Origin: Chroococcidiopsis sp. CCMEE 29
GTDB lineage: Bacteria; Cyanobacteriota; Cyanobacteriia; Cyanobacteriales; Chroococcidiopsidaceae
Length of the DNA: 64,000 nt
Assembly: GCF_023558375.1 (NCBI RefSeq)
Contig: NZ_CP083761.1
Span: 4,419,001 to 4,483,000, forward strand
Direction of reading: 5' to 3'
Shown here: piece by piece, positions 26,249-35,310 of the stretch
How the letters are laid out: each line of letters begins with the position of its first letter
Position numbering within the stretch: position 1 is the stretch's first letter
Position numbers and translations under genes: made by a program
Notes under the pieces: generated by a model
Told to the model about the DNA's origin: nothing
What the model saw: only the letters and a program-made list of their open reading frames with translations
Databases searched by the model: none

Positions 26249-27267
26249 TAGCGATTCTCAAATAACTCAGGTACAGTGGGAGGAAATTGCTCCGACTGAA
26301 AAGATGAAAGCATACTCTCTTGACTTTCGCCAAAAAATCATCCATGTATATGAGAACGAAAAGATTTCTCAACGTCAACTAGCTCAACGTTTCTGTGTGG
26401 CATTGAGTTTTATTCAAAAGCTACTCAAACAGTATCGGGAAACAGGAGAAATTGCAGCGAAGCCATTTGCGGGAGGAGTCAAACTCAAACTTAACTCAGA
26501 ACAACTGGTGATTCTGAGTGAATTAATTGAAGCAAATAACGATGCCACCCTCAAAGAACTAGTTCATCTGTTCCAAGAAAAAACGGCAGTGAATCTCAGT
26601 CGCGCCACGATGGGAAGAATGACTCAAAAACTCAAGATGACAGTAAAAAAAAACACTGCATGCGGCAGAAAAAGAAAGTGAGCGAGTACTCAAGCTCAGG
26701 GGAGAATTTTGGGAAACGATCCGAGAGATTCGAGTGGAAGACTTAATCTTCATTGATGAGGCTGGGGTCAATCTCGCGATGGTGAGACTATACGCCCGTG
26801 CCTTGAAGGGAAAAAGAGCCTACGGAACTCGCCCCCAAAAACGAGGCAAAAGTGTCTCAATGGTCAGTGCCATCACCTGCCGACAAGTATTAACTTTTTT
26901 CAATGTCTTAGGAGCAATAGATGGCATCACATTTGAAGCTTTTATTGTGCGGAAGTTGGTGCCTTCGTTATGGAAGGGAGCCTGTGTAGTATTAGATAAT
27001 TGCAGCATTCATAAAAGCAAAGAAGTCGAAAAAGCTATTCAAAATGCCGGAGGAAAAGTCCTTTATTTGCCTCCCTATTCACCTGATTTTTCACCAATTG
27101 AAAATTGCTGGTCCAAGCTCAAAGGTATCTTACGGATGATTGGAGCAAGAACTTATCAAGCGTTAGATGTGGCAATAACACAAGCATACCAACAAATCTC
27201 CGAGCCAGACCTTTACCATTGGTTTACTCACTGCTGTTACTGTACTTCATCTATTTGAGAATCGCTA
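26249..27267. mobile_element. Inner IS630-family element (1019 bp)
   Basis: The ends read TAGCGATTCTCAAATA and, inward from 27267, TAGCGATTCTCAAATA, identical over 16 bases, with a further shared GTACAGT nearby. TA is duplicated on each side (26247-26248, 27268-27269). It is inserted in the direction of the gene it disrupts. The two transposase frames are covered below. Confidence 0.88.
26304..27258 (+). CDS. IS630-family transposase in two frames joined at an A9 run
   Basis: The first frame begins MKAYSLDFRQKIIHVYENEKISQRQLAQRF, a typical IS630 HTH domain, and stops at 26681. The second frame carries the catalytic domain: DLIFIDEAG, VVLDNCSIHKS and LPPYSPDFSPIENCWSKLKG. The frames meet at nine adenines (26645-26653): a shift of one base there reads KKTLHAAEKESERVLK and flows into the catalytic part without other damage. 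This is either a programmed slippage site, known for IS transposases with A-rich runs, or a single-base lesion. The start could also lie a little upstream. Confidence 0.8.
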
Positions 27268-28095
27268 TAAAGAACAACAAGAACAATTTAAACAACGCTT
27301 GCCGGAGCGGTGCAAGGAATTACAGCAGAAGTATCCGACGGCCAGGATTGAAGTTTGGTCATTTGATCAACACCGATTAGGACTTAAACCAATCTGGCGG
27401 CGGGTGTGGACACCTATTGGTTCTCGACCAATTGCCACTGTCTATCATCGCTATGAGTGGCTCTATCTTTACAGTTATGTCCATCCTCAAACGGGACAAA
27501 CTGAGTGGTTTATCATTCCGAGAGTGAACGTGCAGTGGTTCAATTTAGTTTTAACATCCTTTGCTGAAGCACTAGGAGCGGGTCAGGATAAGATTGTCTT
27601 GCTAGTGCTTGACCGAGCCGGATGGCATATGAGCAAGAAAGTTATCTTACCCGAAGGGATTATTTTGGAGCCACTACCCGCTTATTCCCCCGAACTGCAA
27701 CCAGCCGAAAGACTTTGGGCGCTAGCTGATGAGCCTCTAGTTAATAAGAGTTTTGACACTCTTGACGATTTAGAAGCTGTTGTTGCTCAACGTTGCCAAA
27801 TTCTTGCACAGATGCCCTCTCAGATTCAAGCCTTAACTAATTACTATTGGTGGCCTAATTCCGATGCTCTTAAATCTGAATAACCTGTCCTTTTATAAAT
27901 AGGGTATTTACCTCGGATTTGGTATTATCTATGCTTGGAACTCGTTCGTCGTATCCGCAGGCGATCGCTAAATCAGCAGTGTTCATTAGATGATGTCTAT
28001 CGGTGAAGGTGAGGGGGAGGGGCAGCAGATAACCTCGAACTCAGCACCAAGATCTCTCAACTGTTTACTCCACCGCCGTGTTGGGCTGCTATCGC

Positions 28096-29372
28096 TCACG
28101 ATGAGATTGAGACTGTTTGAAGCTGTTTTTCAATCGCATCACACGCAACACCAACCCCATTTTCTGCTTGGATAATACGTCCGATTTCTGCTGCTTTGGT
28201 TGCATAGTTAGTATTCTCTAATAACTCGCGTAACTCCTTTGCTACTTGTGGCGCAAAATACTTCTTACGGGAAATCGTGCGAGAAGTTCCTAAACGTTCG
28301 ACTCGTGCTGCATTGTCCGGTTAGTCATGGCTGTAGGGCATCATGAGAGTTGGATGACCTGCCCGTAATGCTTGAGCTGTTGTCCCAATTCCTCCCTGAT
28401 GAACGATCGCACAGGCATAAGGAAAAATTTGGGAGTATGGCGCGTAGCTCACAGCCAAAATATCTGTTGAAAGATTCTCTGGAGGAGCATTCTTACCAAT
28501 TAATAGAACAGCACGGCGGTTTAGCTGCTTGGCAGCTTGAATACTCTCCTGATAGAACTTACCAGGATCTAAGACTGCGGCTGAGCCGAGGGTGAAGACA
28601 ATCGGTGGTTCACCTGAATGCAAAAATTGCTTGAGTTCTGGTGTGGGTTCAACTCCGTCTTGAGTGCCGTCATAGAATGTGAAACCTGCCACGACCGTAT
28701 TTGCAGCCCAATCGGGTTGGGGCTTTGCTAAGACTAAAGAAAACAGCGCAACTACAAGATAGGGGGAAAACTTGTTGTCAATGAAGGGATTGCCATTGAG
28801 TGGAGATAATTCGAGTTCATGGCGAAGTTGACGGATGGGTTCTGCCCAAGAGTTGCTGACTAGCTTGGCAAAATTGATGATGCCCTGATTCACGATCAGG
28901 CCAAGACTGTATAGCTTTGCCAAAAAGGGAAACGGAGCTAACACGGGCGGGTCATAAGCAGAGAAAAACGACATGGGAGCCATTGCGCTCGATGCCCACC
29001 GCATTCCAAGTTTTTCTGCAACTAATGGAGCCGCAGTCACGCCTTCACCTGTCAAGATAAAATCTGCTTTGTCTGCAACGTTCAGTAGGTCTGTATACAT
29101 CTCACGTAAATTTGGATTGATCCACTTACGAACCATATACTCTTGACCTGCCTGCAAATCCATCATCCGCGCCATCTCTTGAGGATCGTCGAGCGCTGTG
29201 AAGTCAGGACGCATTCGGTGAAACTTCAATCCCAAGGCTTCAACTTTGGATTGATATTCTTTGTGCGTCACAAACACGACATCGTGACCACGCTGTCGCA
29301 ATTCAACGCGATCGCAATTTTGGGATGAAGATCACCTAGACTACCAAGTGTGGTTACAACAATCCGGCTCAC
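28096..29372 (-). pseudogene. MGT-family glycosyltransferase, frameshifted and with a nonsense codon
   Basis: A UDP-sugar-dependent, GT1-type glycosyltransferase relic. The start at GTG 29372 (after GAGGGA) gives SRIVVTTLGSLGDLHPKIAIAL, then the frame is lost by one missing base near 29312, and resumes as LRQRGHDVVFVTHKEYQ. The frame then runs to HPTLMMPYSHD, where TAA replaces the expected Gln codon (28321-28323), and the same frame continues PDNAARVERLGTSRTISRKKY to TGA at 28096. Restored length would be about 425 aa. The donor-site motif is IVHQGGIGTTAQALRAGHP. Two lesions make it a probable recent pseudogene. Confidence 0.85.
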
Positions 29373-29533
29373 TATCTTCCCTCTCGATCAGCATCGTTGG
29401 CATAAAACATAACTGCTTGATCTTAAACCTTGTAAATTGCCCCATCGACACAATTGAAGACTATCGAGGTAAAAGAGCTGGCAATCTTTATGACGACAAT
29501 TCCAGCCAGTGAAATTTCACCACGTATAAAAAC

Positions 29534-30745
29534 TTACTCTGAACTAGCGACTAACGCTTCTGCAGCGTAGCGAATGTTAGCTTGCTTGAATCGACGCAGG
29601 ACTTCTTGCAGGCGATCGCACTCAGCAATCAAACTGATCCGTACATATCCCTCACCAGCCGCCCCAAAAGCATTTCCTGGCGTTACGACGACCCCCGTCT
29701 GCTGCAATACTGATAGGGCAAAATCTGTGGAACCCATCCCAGGCGGACAAGGTACCCAGAGGTACATCGTGGCTTTTGTTGTCGGCAGATCCCAACCCAA
29801 CTGTGCCAATCCCTGAATTAGAAAATCACGGCGGCGACAGTAGCGATTCTGCACTTCATGCAAATAAACATCTGGCAGTTGCAAAGCTGTTTCAGCTGCT
29901 GATTGCAACGCCGCAAAAATGCCGTAGTCCAGGTTCGTTTTCAGCGTCCGTAATCCTTGGATAATGTGGCGATTGCCAACCACAAACCCTACTCGCCAAC
30001 CTGCCATATTGTAGGTTTTAGACAGGGTGTGGAACTCAACGCCAATCTCTTTTGCCCCAGGAATTTCTAACAAGCTAGTAGGTTGATAGCCATCAAAGGC
30101 TAACTCGGCATAACACAAGTCATGCACCAGCAAAATTTCGTACTTGCGAGCAAAGGCGACAATCTCTGCAAAGAATTCACGGGGTGCTGTAGCAGCGGTG
30201 GGGTTGCTGGGATAGTTGAAATAGAGAATCTTGGCTTGTTCGGCAACGGCATCGGGAATTGCAGCTAAATCAATTAGCCAGTTGTTCTCTGGTTTGAGAA
30301 TCAGGCTATGAACTTTGGCACCAGCGATGATCGGACCCCGAAAATGGGCTGGATAAGCGGGACTGGGTACTAAAACGACATCCCCTGGATTAATATAGGC
30401 GATCGCTAGGTGAGTCAGCCCTTCTTTAGAACCTAGTAGGGGTAGGGCTTCGCTATCTGGATCGAGATTCACTCCATAACGGCGCTGGTACCAACTGGTA
30501 ATAGCGCGGCGGAAACTAGCAGTACCTTCAAACGGAGGATAGCCGTGATTGGCTGGGTTTTGCAGGGCAGCGATCGCTGCTTCTACCACTGGCTGAGGTG
30601 TTGCGCCATCTGGATTTCCCATCCCCAAGTCAATTAAATCCAGCCCTTGTTCCCTTGCTCGGGCTTTTAACTCATCCAAACGGGCAAATACATACGGTGG
30701 CAGTGCCTGTATGCGTTCAGATGGACTAATCCAATCCAAGCTCAT
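29534..30745 (-). CDS. PLP aminotransferase, class I/II (aspartate/alanine aminotransferase-like)
   Basis: 403 residues with the fold-type I layout. LIDLGMGNPDGATPQPVVEA is the N-terminal motif of the AlaC/LL-DAP-like group, FNYPSNPTAATA and VHDLCYAELAF bind the cofactor, TLSKTYNMAGWRVGF holds the Schiff-base lysine, and YVRISLIAE the C-terminal arginine that grips the substrate carboxylate. The exact amino donor cannot be read. The start codon overlaps the stop of the upstream dehydrogenase (ATGA), so translation is probably coupled. Confidence 0.88.
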   Translation of the reverse strand: MSLDWISPSERIQALPPYVFARLDELKARAREQGLDLIDLGMGNPDGATPQPVVEAAIAALQNPANHGYPPFEGTASFRRAITSWYQRRYGVNLDPDSEALPLLGSKEGLTHLAIAYINPGDVVLVPSPAYPAHFRGPIIAGAKVHSLILKPENNWLIDLAAIPDAVAEQAKILYFNYPSNPTAATAPREFFAEIVAFARKYEILLVHDLCYAELAFDGYQPTSLLEIPGAKEIGVEFHTLSKTYNMAGWRVGFVVGNRHIIQGLRTLKTNLDYGIFAALQSAAETALQLPDVYLHEVQNRYCRRRDFLIQGLAQLGWDLPTTKATMYLWVPCPPGMGSTDFALSVLQQTGVVVTPGNAFGAAGEGYVRISLIAECDRLQEVLRRFKQANIRYAAEALVASSE

Positions 30746-31914
30746 TGAGCTACCTCATCAGCGATCGCCATTGTCGAGATGGAATTGAGGCAGTCTTTAC
30801 CATTCGCAGGAGCAGTGGTTGAAACCATCGCCGCCATTAATTGCTCAGTCACAACCTTAAATGGTAGCCGATGAATGTCAGAATTTGCAGCCAAGGCAAT
30901 TTCCGCAGCTTGTTGTAACTGCGCCAATGTAATATTACTCAGTCCCAAATCACCTAGGGTTTGCGGCAGTCCAATCTCTGCATAGAACTTCAACAGCTGT
31001 TGTCGTGCACTCGCTGCTAGCTGGTTCCCCTGCACCATTTCTTCTAAACGCAGCTGCACTAGAATTCCATAAGCTACTTTCTCACCATGGATGCTGCTAT
31101 GGATGGGAAGGTGAGTTAAACCGTTGTGAACAGCATGAGCTGCTACTGTCCGACATTGAGCGCCTCCCAGTCCACCGATTACCCCAGCTAGTAAAACTGT
31201 GGCATCAACAACTTCTCGCCAGACTGCGCTTCCCGGTTCTTTGAGTGCAGCGGCTGATTTTTGGAACAGAATATCTCGCAGCACTCTTGCTTGTTGGACT
31301 GCGGCAATGATTAAAGTTTGATCGGAATGACCACTGCTAACAGATGCTTCATACCACTTGGCGATCGCATCACCAATCCCAGCTATTAAGGTATGTTGTG
31401 GAGCTGTTTGAATTAATTCGTAATCTAGCACCAGTAAATCAGGACAGCGCTCAAGGCTGACATCGTAGAGAAAAGCTCCTTGGTCAGAATAAACATTAGA
31501 TAGAGCTGTCCAAGCTGCACAAGTGGCTGCTGAGGTGGGAATTGTTACAACCGGTAGTTGAGACTGATAAGCCAGTAACTTAGCAGTATCGAGTGCCTTG
31601 CCTCCGCCCACACCAATAATCAGATCGGCTTGATGTGCTGCCACTGCCTGCCCTAGAGATGCTAATGCAGCTTCACTACAGTCTAAGCCATAAGAGGCTT
31701 GGGCAACTTGTAATTGCTGCTGTTCTAGGACGGATTGCCAACTCGGTTGCGTTACGGCAAGAGTGCGATCGCCTCCCACTACTAGAGGACGGCTACCCAA
31801 GCGGGCGAGCGCTTCTCCCGCCTGTGTCAACGCCTGAGAACCACGAATTACTCGGGCTGGAGCAACACTTAGATATAGCATTGAGGCAGTGGCTGGTGTA
31901 GAAACTGGATTCAT
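30742..31914 (-). CDS. Iron-containing alcohol dehydrogenase (glycerol-dehydrogenase-like)
   Basis: 390 residues of the GldA/group III dehydrogenase family. LIIGVGGGKALDTAKLLAYQ is the NAD-binding GGG segment, VTIPTSAATCAAWTALSNVYSD follows as in glycerol dehydrogenase, and the metal ligands are likely Asp in GIGDAIAKWYEA and the histidines in VAAHAVHNGLTHL and SIHGEKVAYG. The substrate is unknown. It forms the third gene of a tight run (sufU, ycf51-type, this, aminotransferase) and overlaps the last by four bases. Confidence 0.85.
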   Translation of the reverse strand: MNPVSTPATASMLYLSVAPARVIRGSQALTQAGEALARLGSRPLVVGGDRTLAVTQPSWQSVLEQQQLQVAQASYGLDCSEAALASLGQAVAAHQADLIIGVGGGKALDTAKLLAYQSQLPVVTIPTSAATCAAWTALSNVYSDQGAFLYDVSLERCPDLLVLDYELIQTAPQHTLIAGIGDAIAKWYEASVSSGHSDQTLIIAAVQQARVLRDILFQKSAAALKEPGSAVWREVVDATVLLAGVIGGLGGAQCRTVAAHAVHNGLTHLPIHSSIHGEKVAYGILVQLRLEEMVQGNQLAASARQQLLKFYAEIGLPQTLGDLGLSNITLAQLQQAAEIALAANSDIHRLPFKVVTEQLMAAMVSTTAPANGKDCLNSISTMAIADEVAQ

Positions 31915-31936
31915 CAGACCTAAAGTTATATCACAA

Positions 31937-32458
31937 TTAAGCAGGGGGCTTTGGTAGTTGAGCTAGGTTGTCTGGAAAGATTGCTATTTCCATTTGCTCA
32001 TCGTTGCGACTGGAGAGCGATCGCTTAACCTGACCCAAGTATAAAGGCTTTGACACTCCAGGTTCAGGATGAATGATCGTACGCGCCCGGATCGTCAACT
32101 GCTCTTCACCAGTCCGACCTAAACGACCATAAGAATATAGATCGCTGGCAGCTTGACGCAGAGTGGCTTCCAGTTCTGATTCGCTAATTTGAGGTCGAAC
32201 GGCAATCACGGTTTGGGTTGAACCGTTGTCATATACTGTAGAGAATCGCACTGCACCCGGAATTACGCTACGGGTAAATGGCACTAAGCCAAGAGCAAAT
32301 AATCCGCTTGTCAATACACCGAGGAAACCAGTGGCACCGACTAACCGGAACCGGATGCCCCATTTCAAAATGAAACTCAGTACCGTTATGACAGCAAAGA
32401 TCAACGTGATAATTCCAACCCACTTGGTGGCGAGGAGAAAATCAGCAGTAGTTAGCAT
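31937..32458 (-). CDS. Ycf51 / DUF2518 family membrane protein
   Basis: 173 residues: an N-terminal hydrophobic hairpin (LLATKWVGIITLIFAVITVLSFILKWGI and LVGATGFLGVLTSGLFALGLVPF, residues about 7-60) and a soluble domain with YDNGSTQTVIAVRP. This matches the cyanobacterial and red-algal plastid Ycf51 proteins, whose function is not known. It sits ten bases after sufU and 22 before the dehydrogenase, so it is expressed with Fe-S scaffold production. Confidence 0.8.
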   Translation of the reverse strand: MLTTADFLLATKWVGIITLIFAVITVLSFILKWGIRFRLVGATGFLGVLTSGLFALGLVPFTRSVIPGAVRFSTVYDNGSTQTVIAVRPQISESELEATLRQAASDLYSYGRLGRTGEEQLTIRARTIIHPEPGVSKPLYLGQVKRSLSSRNDEQMEIAIFPDNLAQLPKPPA

Positions 32459-32468
32459 AGGTGATTAG

Positions 32469-32942
32469 TTACTCGTTTTCGTTAGTGACGAAACTATCTG
32501 CCTGAGGGTCGTTTGCTTCCAGTGCAGCCTTCAGAGTGTGCCAGGTGAGATTAGCACATTTGATTCGGACTGGAAACTGAGATACTCCTTGCATGACATT
32601 CAGCTTCCGCAATTCCTTGGGGAACTCTTCTTGCCCTTTCATCATGCTTTGGAAGCGTTGCACCATCTCTAGCGCTTCGTTAACTGGCTTACCGTGTAAG
32701 GCATCTGCCATTAAGTCAGCAGAAGCCATCGCGATCGCGCAGCCTTCTCCTTCAAACTTCACATCTTCAATTTTGTCGCCCGCCTCACTCAGCTGCAATG
32801 TCAGCTCAATCGTGTCGCCACAAGAAGGATTATGCCCCTTTTGATACCGATGCACGGGGTTAGTTTTACCTTTATGCCGTGGCTTTTTGTAATGTTCCAG
32901 TATGACCTGTTGATACAGACCACGTAGATTGCCCAGAGTCAT
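32469..32942 (-). CDS. sufU: SufU-type Fe-S cluster scaffold / sulfur-transfer protein
   Basis: 157 residues of the NifU N-terminal family. LRGLYQQVILEHYKKPRHKG is the SufU start; metal-binding cysteines lie in NPSCGDTIEL, EGCAIAMASADLM and IKCANLTWHTL. An insert between the second and third cysteine, FQSMMKGQEEFPKELRKL, is typical of SufU rather than IscU. It probably takes sulfur from a SufS-type desulfurase encoded elsewhere. First gene of a four-gene minus-strand run. Confidence 0.88.
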   Translation of the reverse strand: MTLGNLRGLYQQVILEHYKKPRHKGKTNPVHRYQKGHNPSCGDTIELTLQLSEAGDKIEDVKFEGEGCAIAMASADLMADALHGKPVNEALEMVQRFQSMMKGQEEFPKELRKLNVMQGVSQFPVRIKCANLTWHTLKAALEANDPQADSFVTNENE

Positions 32943-33035
32943 GTTTGCTTCACTACAGCGTTATTTATCCTTATCTCGATCCTATCAGTGCCTACTCAAA
33001 GATTTTGCATCTCAAGCCTGGCTAGCGGTAAAATA

Positions 33036-33815
33036 ATGACAAACCATAGCAATTCACTGGCAGGGATGGTAGCACAGGCTAAAGATAGTTCCGGTACGCA
33101 GTCAGTAAGCGAAGCGATCGCGATCGCGATTCAAGCAAGCGCAGCGGCAGCTAAGTTGGCGGCTGAGACCTTGCACTTTGCTGCTGACAACATAGCCAAC
33201 ACTACCACTGCTGTAGGAGAAACGGTCGCTCCAGTGGCGCTCCAATTAGTGGAGCAAGGTACGGAAAATATAGGTCAACTCGTCACTCCCATCGCCGAAC
33301 ATCCTCTAACTAAGTATGCTGCCAAAGTTCCAGGTCTCAGTTGGGTGCTAGCGGCGCTTGGTCAGGTGGATGTAGAAAAGGCTCAGAAGGAGGTAGAGCA
33401 ACTGCGGCAGCAATATCCGCTAGACACACCGGAGCAGTTAGCACAGCGAATTATTGTCGATACCTGCTGGCAAGCCGGCAGGCTAGGATTAATTAGTAAT
33501 CTCGTGCCGCCCCTAGCATTAACTTTGTTTGCGGTAGAATTGGCAGCGATTACTGCCATTCAGGCAGAGATGGTTTATCGGATTGCCGCTGCTTACGGAT
33601 TTAGACTACAAGAGCCAGCGCGGCGAGGCGAAGTTTTGGCAATTTTCGGTTTGTCTATGGGAGGGGCTGGTGTGCTGAAGGCAGGGCTGGGTTTTGTAGA
33701 ACTCATTCCAGGGCTAGGGGCTGTGGTAGGAGCCTCGAGCAATGCAGCTTTGCTGTACTCGCTGGGTTATACAGCCTGCCATTTCTATCAGGCGAAGAAA
33801 GACGCTGCGGCTTGA
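33036..33815 (+). CDS. EcsC-family protein
   Basis: 259 residues. The second half has the EcsC look: EQLRQQYPLDTPEQLAQRIIVDTCWQAG, then hydrophobic segments LVPPLALTLFAVELAAITAIQAEMVYRIAAAYG and two further amphipathic membrane hairpins ending VGASSNAALLYSLGY. The N-terminal 90 residues are Ala/Thr-rich. The family is named for a B. subtilis gene next to an ABC transporter; its biochemical role is unknown. The frame is open from GTG 32988, but ATG 33036 is the better start. Confidence 0.75.
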   Translation: MTNHSNSLAGMVAQAKDSSGTQSVSEAIAIAIQASAAAAKLAAETLHFAADNIANTTTAVGETVAPVALQLVEQGTENIGQLVTPIAEHPLTKYAAKVPGLSWVLAALGQVDVEKAQKEVEQLRQQYPLDTPEQLAQRIIVDTCWQAGRLGLISNLVPPLALTLFAVELAAITAIQAEMVYRIAAAYGFRLQEPARRGEVLAIFGLSMGGAGVLKAGLGFVELIPGLGAVVGASSNAALLYSLGYTACHFYQAKKDAAA

Positions 33816-33902
33816 TCGGAAGTCAAGCGCGTGCAGATGCGCCTAATGACCGCCAAACCGGTCGCCTGCGCACCTACATTGATTGTAAAGCAAAATAGGC
33901 AC

Positions 33903-34982
33903 TTAGACCGCCTTTGTTTCCTGTAACATCTGCAAAGTTGCCTCCAAGTCGCTGAGGTTGCTCAAGTTAATGTCTGGAGTTTGGCGCTCAATCTCGTTGA
34001 GTGGTCTTAAGTCGCCCTTGGGGGTTCCTCCCGCAGCAAGCGGATACTCATATGTCCTGGTGGCAAAGTAGTTTTGCGCGTTTTCATTCAACATAAATTC
34101 TACAAACCGTTGGGAAATATTGGGGCGTTTGGTAGTGTCAAGAATTGCGACACCGGCAACATTCACTAAGGAACCAACATCATTAGTGAAGTGATGCTCG
34201 ACTGGAACTTGGGGATTTTCTTGTTTGAGTTGTTCTAGGTAGTAGTGATTGACAAATCCCACCCCAACTTCCCCACGGGATAGGGCTTGCAGAATTGACG
34301 CATTGTTGGGATAAGTCCTAGGGTTATTAGCTTGGATACCTTTTAGCCATTCCCTGGCTTTTTCATCCCCTTGGGAGACGCGTAGGGCAGTGACGAAGGC
34401 TTGAAAGGAGCCATTGGTGGGTGCCCAGCCAATTCTGCCTTTCCACTTCGGATCGGTAAACCCAAAAATGGATGTTGGTAGTTCCTCCGGCTTAACCAAG
34501 TTAGTGTTATAGTCTACTGTCCGTACCCGACCTGTGATTCCTGTCCACCTTCCCTCTGGTGAGCGGTAGCGGCTGGCTACCTGATTGAGCAATGAGTCTG
34601 GCAGTTGAGCCGCTCTACCTGCCTGTTGCAAAGCTCCCAGTGCTCCTGCATCCTGAGCAAAGAATACATCAGCAGGACTGTTTGCTCCTTCCTCCAGAAT
34701 GGTTGCTGCTAGTTCTGCTGTATCGCCGTAACGGACTTGTACCTTCGCTCCGGTTTCCTGTTCAAACTGTTGAATCAGTTCACCAACTAATTTCTCATTC
34801 CGACCTGAGTAGATCACTATCTCATTTTCCAATGGTCCACTGGCAGTAGTTGTAGCCGCTGGTGTGCCAGCTGGCGATGTTGTGTCCGCCGTATCAGCGA
34901 CTTGGTTATCAGCACAAGCGATCGCTATTCCACCACTAGCAGTTGCCAGCCCCACTAAAAACATAAACTTTCGGCGCTTCAC
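33903..34982 (-). CDS. futA: Ferric iron ABC-transporter substrate-binding protein (FutA-like)
   Basis: A periplasmic Fe3+-binding protein of class II fold. An RR-type signal (MKRRKFMFLVGLATASGG) ends in a lipobox-like IAIAC, so it may be a lipoprotein or a Tat substrate. The mature protein begins ENEIVIYSGRNEKLVGELIQQFEQETG, typical of FutA/FbpA; ligand tyrosines include those in VNHYYLEQ. GTG start with GGAGG five bases upstream. No permease or ATPase gene is near, as is common for futA. Two palindromes upstream may be metal-regulator sites. Confidence 0.88.
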   Translation of the reverse strand: MKRRKFMFLVGLATASGGIAIACADNQVADTADTTSPAGTPAATTTASGPLENEIVIYSGRNEKLVGELIQQFEQETGAKVQVRYGDTAELAATILEEGANSPADVFFAQDAGALGALQQAGRAAQLPDSLLNQVASRYRSPEGRWTGITGRVRTVDYNTNLVKPEELPTSIFGFTDPKWKGRIGWAPTNGSFQAFVTALRVSQGDEKAREWLKGIQANNPRTYPNNASILQALSRGEVGVGFVNHYYLEQLKQENPQVPVEHHFTNDVGSLVNVAGVAILDTTKRPNISQRFVEFMLNENAQNYFATRTYEYPLAAGGTPKGDLRPLNEIERQTPDINLSNLSDLEATLQMLQETKAV

Positions 34983-35310
34983 ACTTTCCTCCGTCAGAAG
35001 TTAGAAATTGCTCTGTCAAACGTCAGATATTGAAAATTTTTTGATTGTCTTGTTGACTTTAGCTTCTGTCAATGTAACAGAATAATTAGAAAGGACTTGC
35101 TAAGCAAAAATTTGTTTTGTCCTTACAGCAAATAATTCAGTCGTTTTTTAAAGCTATTTTTCAATAATTTATTGACAATCTTTAACTATAGCAGTAAAAG
35201 GAGTTATTGTCAATAATTTTGATTAAGCTGCCAAAAATTTGGTGCAGGAGCAGCAGATTTAAGCTGCGGTGAATTCAATCAGGCATTTAGTTTCTAGTGT
35301 GACAAGTTAG
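34983..35310. promoter_or_regulatory. futA upstream region with AT-rich palindromes
   Basis: TCAATAATTTATTGA (35161-35175) is a perfect 7-1-7 palindrome. TTATTGTCAATAA (35204-35216) is a perfect 6-1-6 palindrome, and TTATTGACAAT (35169-35179) overlaps the first. The shared TTATTG-n-CAAT could be the site of a metal-responsive repressor such as Fur. That is inference; the sites lie 180-235 bases from the start codon. Confidence 0.4.

Larger units (their letters stand above)
25777..27886 (+). pseudogene. IS630-type transposase, interrupted
   Basis: N-terminal part 25777-26248: a winged HTH region (AVGLSYDYALELVKNYNQGGQEAL, then KWHYSLKVPRPKHHKGD). C-terminal part 27270-27886: KEQQEQFKQRLPERCKELQQKY, IEVWSFDQHRLGLKP, VLLVLDRAGWHMSKKV and LPAYSPELQPAERLWALADE, which supply the D, D and E of the catalytic triad. 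Deleting the inner element plus one TA joins HHKGD to KEQQEQF in frame, so the gene was intact before the second insertion. Confidence 0.88.
25733..27922. mobile_element. IS630-type element, broken by a second IS
   Basis: Ends CCAAATCCGCAGATAA (left) and, inward from 27922, CCAAATCCGAGGTAAA, flanked by TA on both sides (25731-25732, 27923-27924). Without the inner element it would be about 1.17 kb. Its single transposase is cut by the element at 26249-27267. Confidence 0.85.

Noticed and set aside
27990-28175. Plus-strand frame of 61 codons after the IS nest
   Set aside because: Runs antisense into the restored 3' end of the glycosyltransferase pseudogene, low-complexity GEGEG start.
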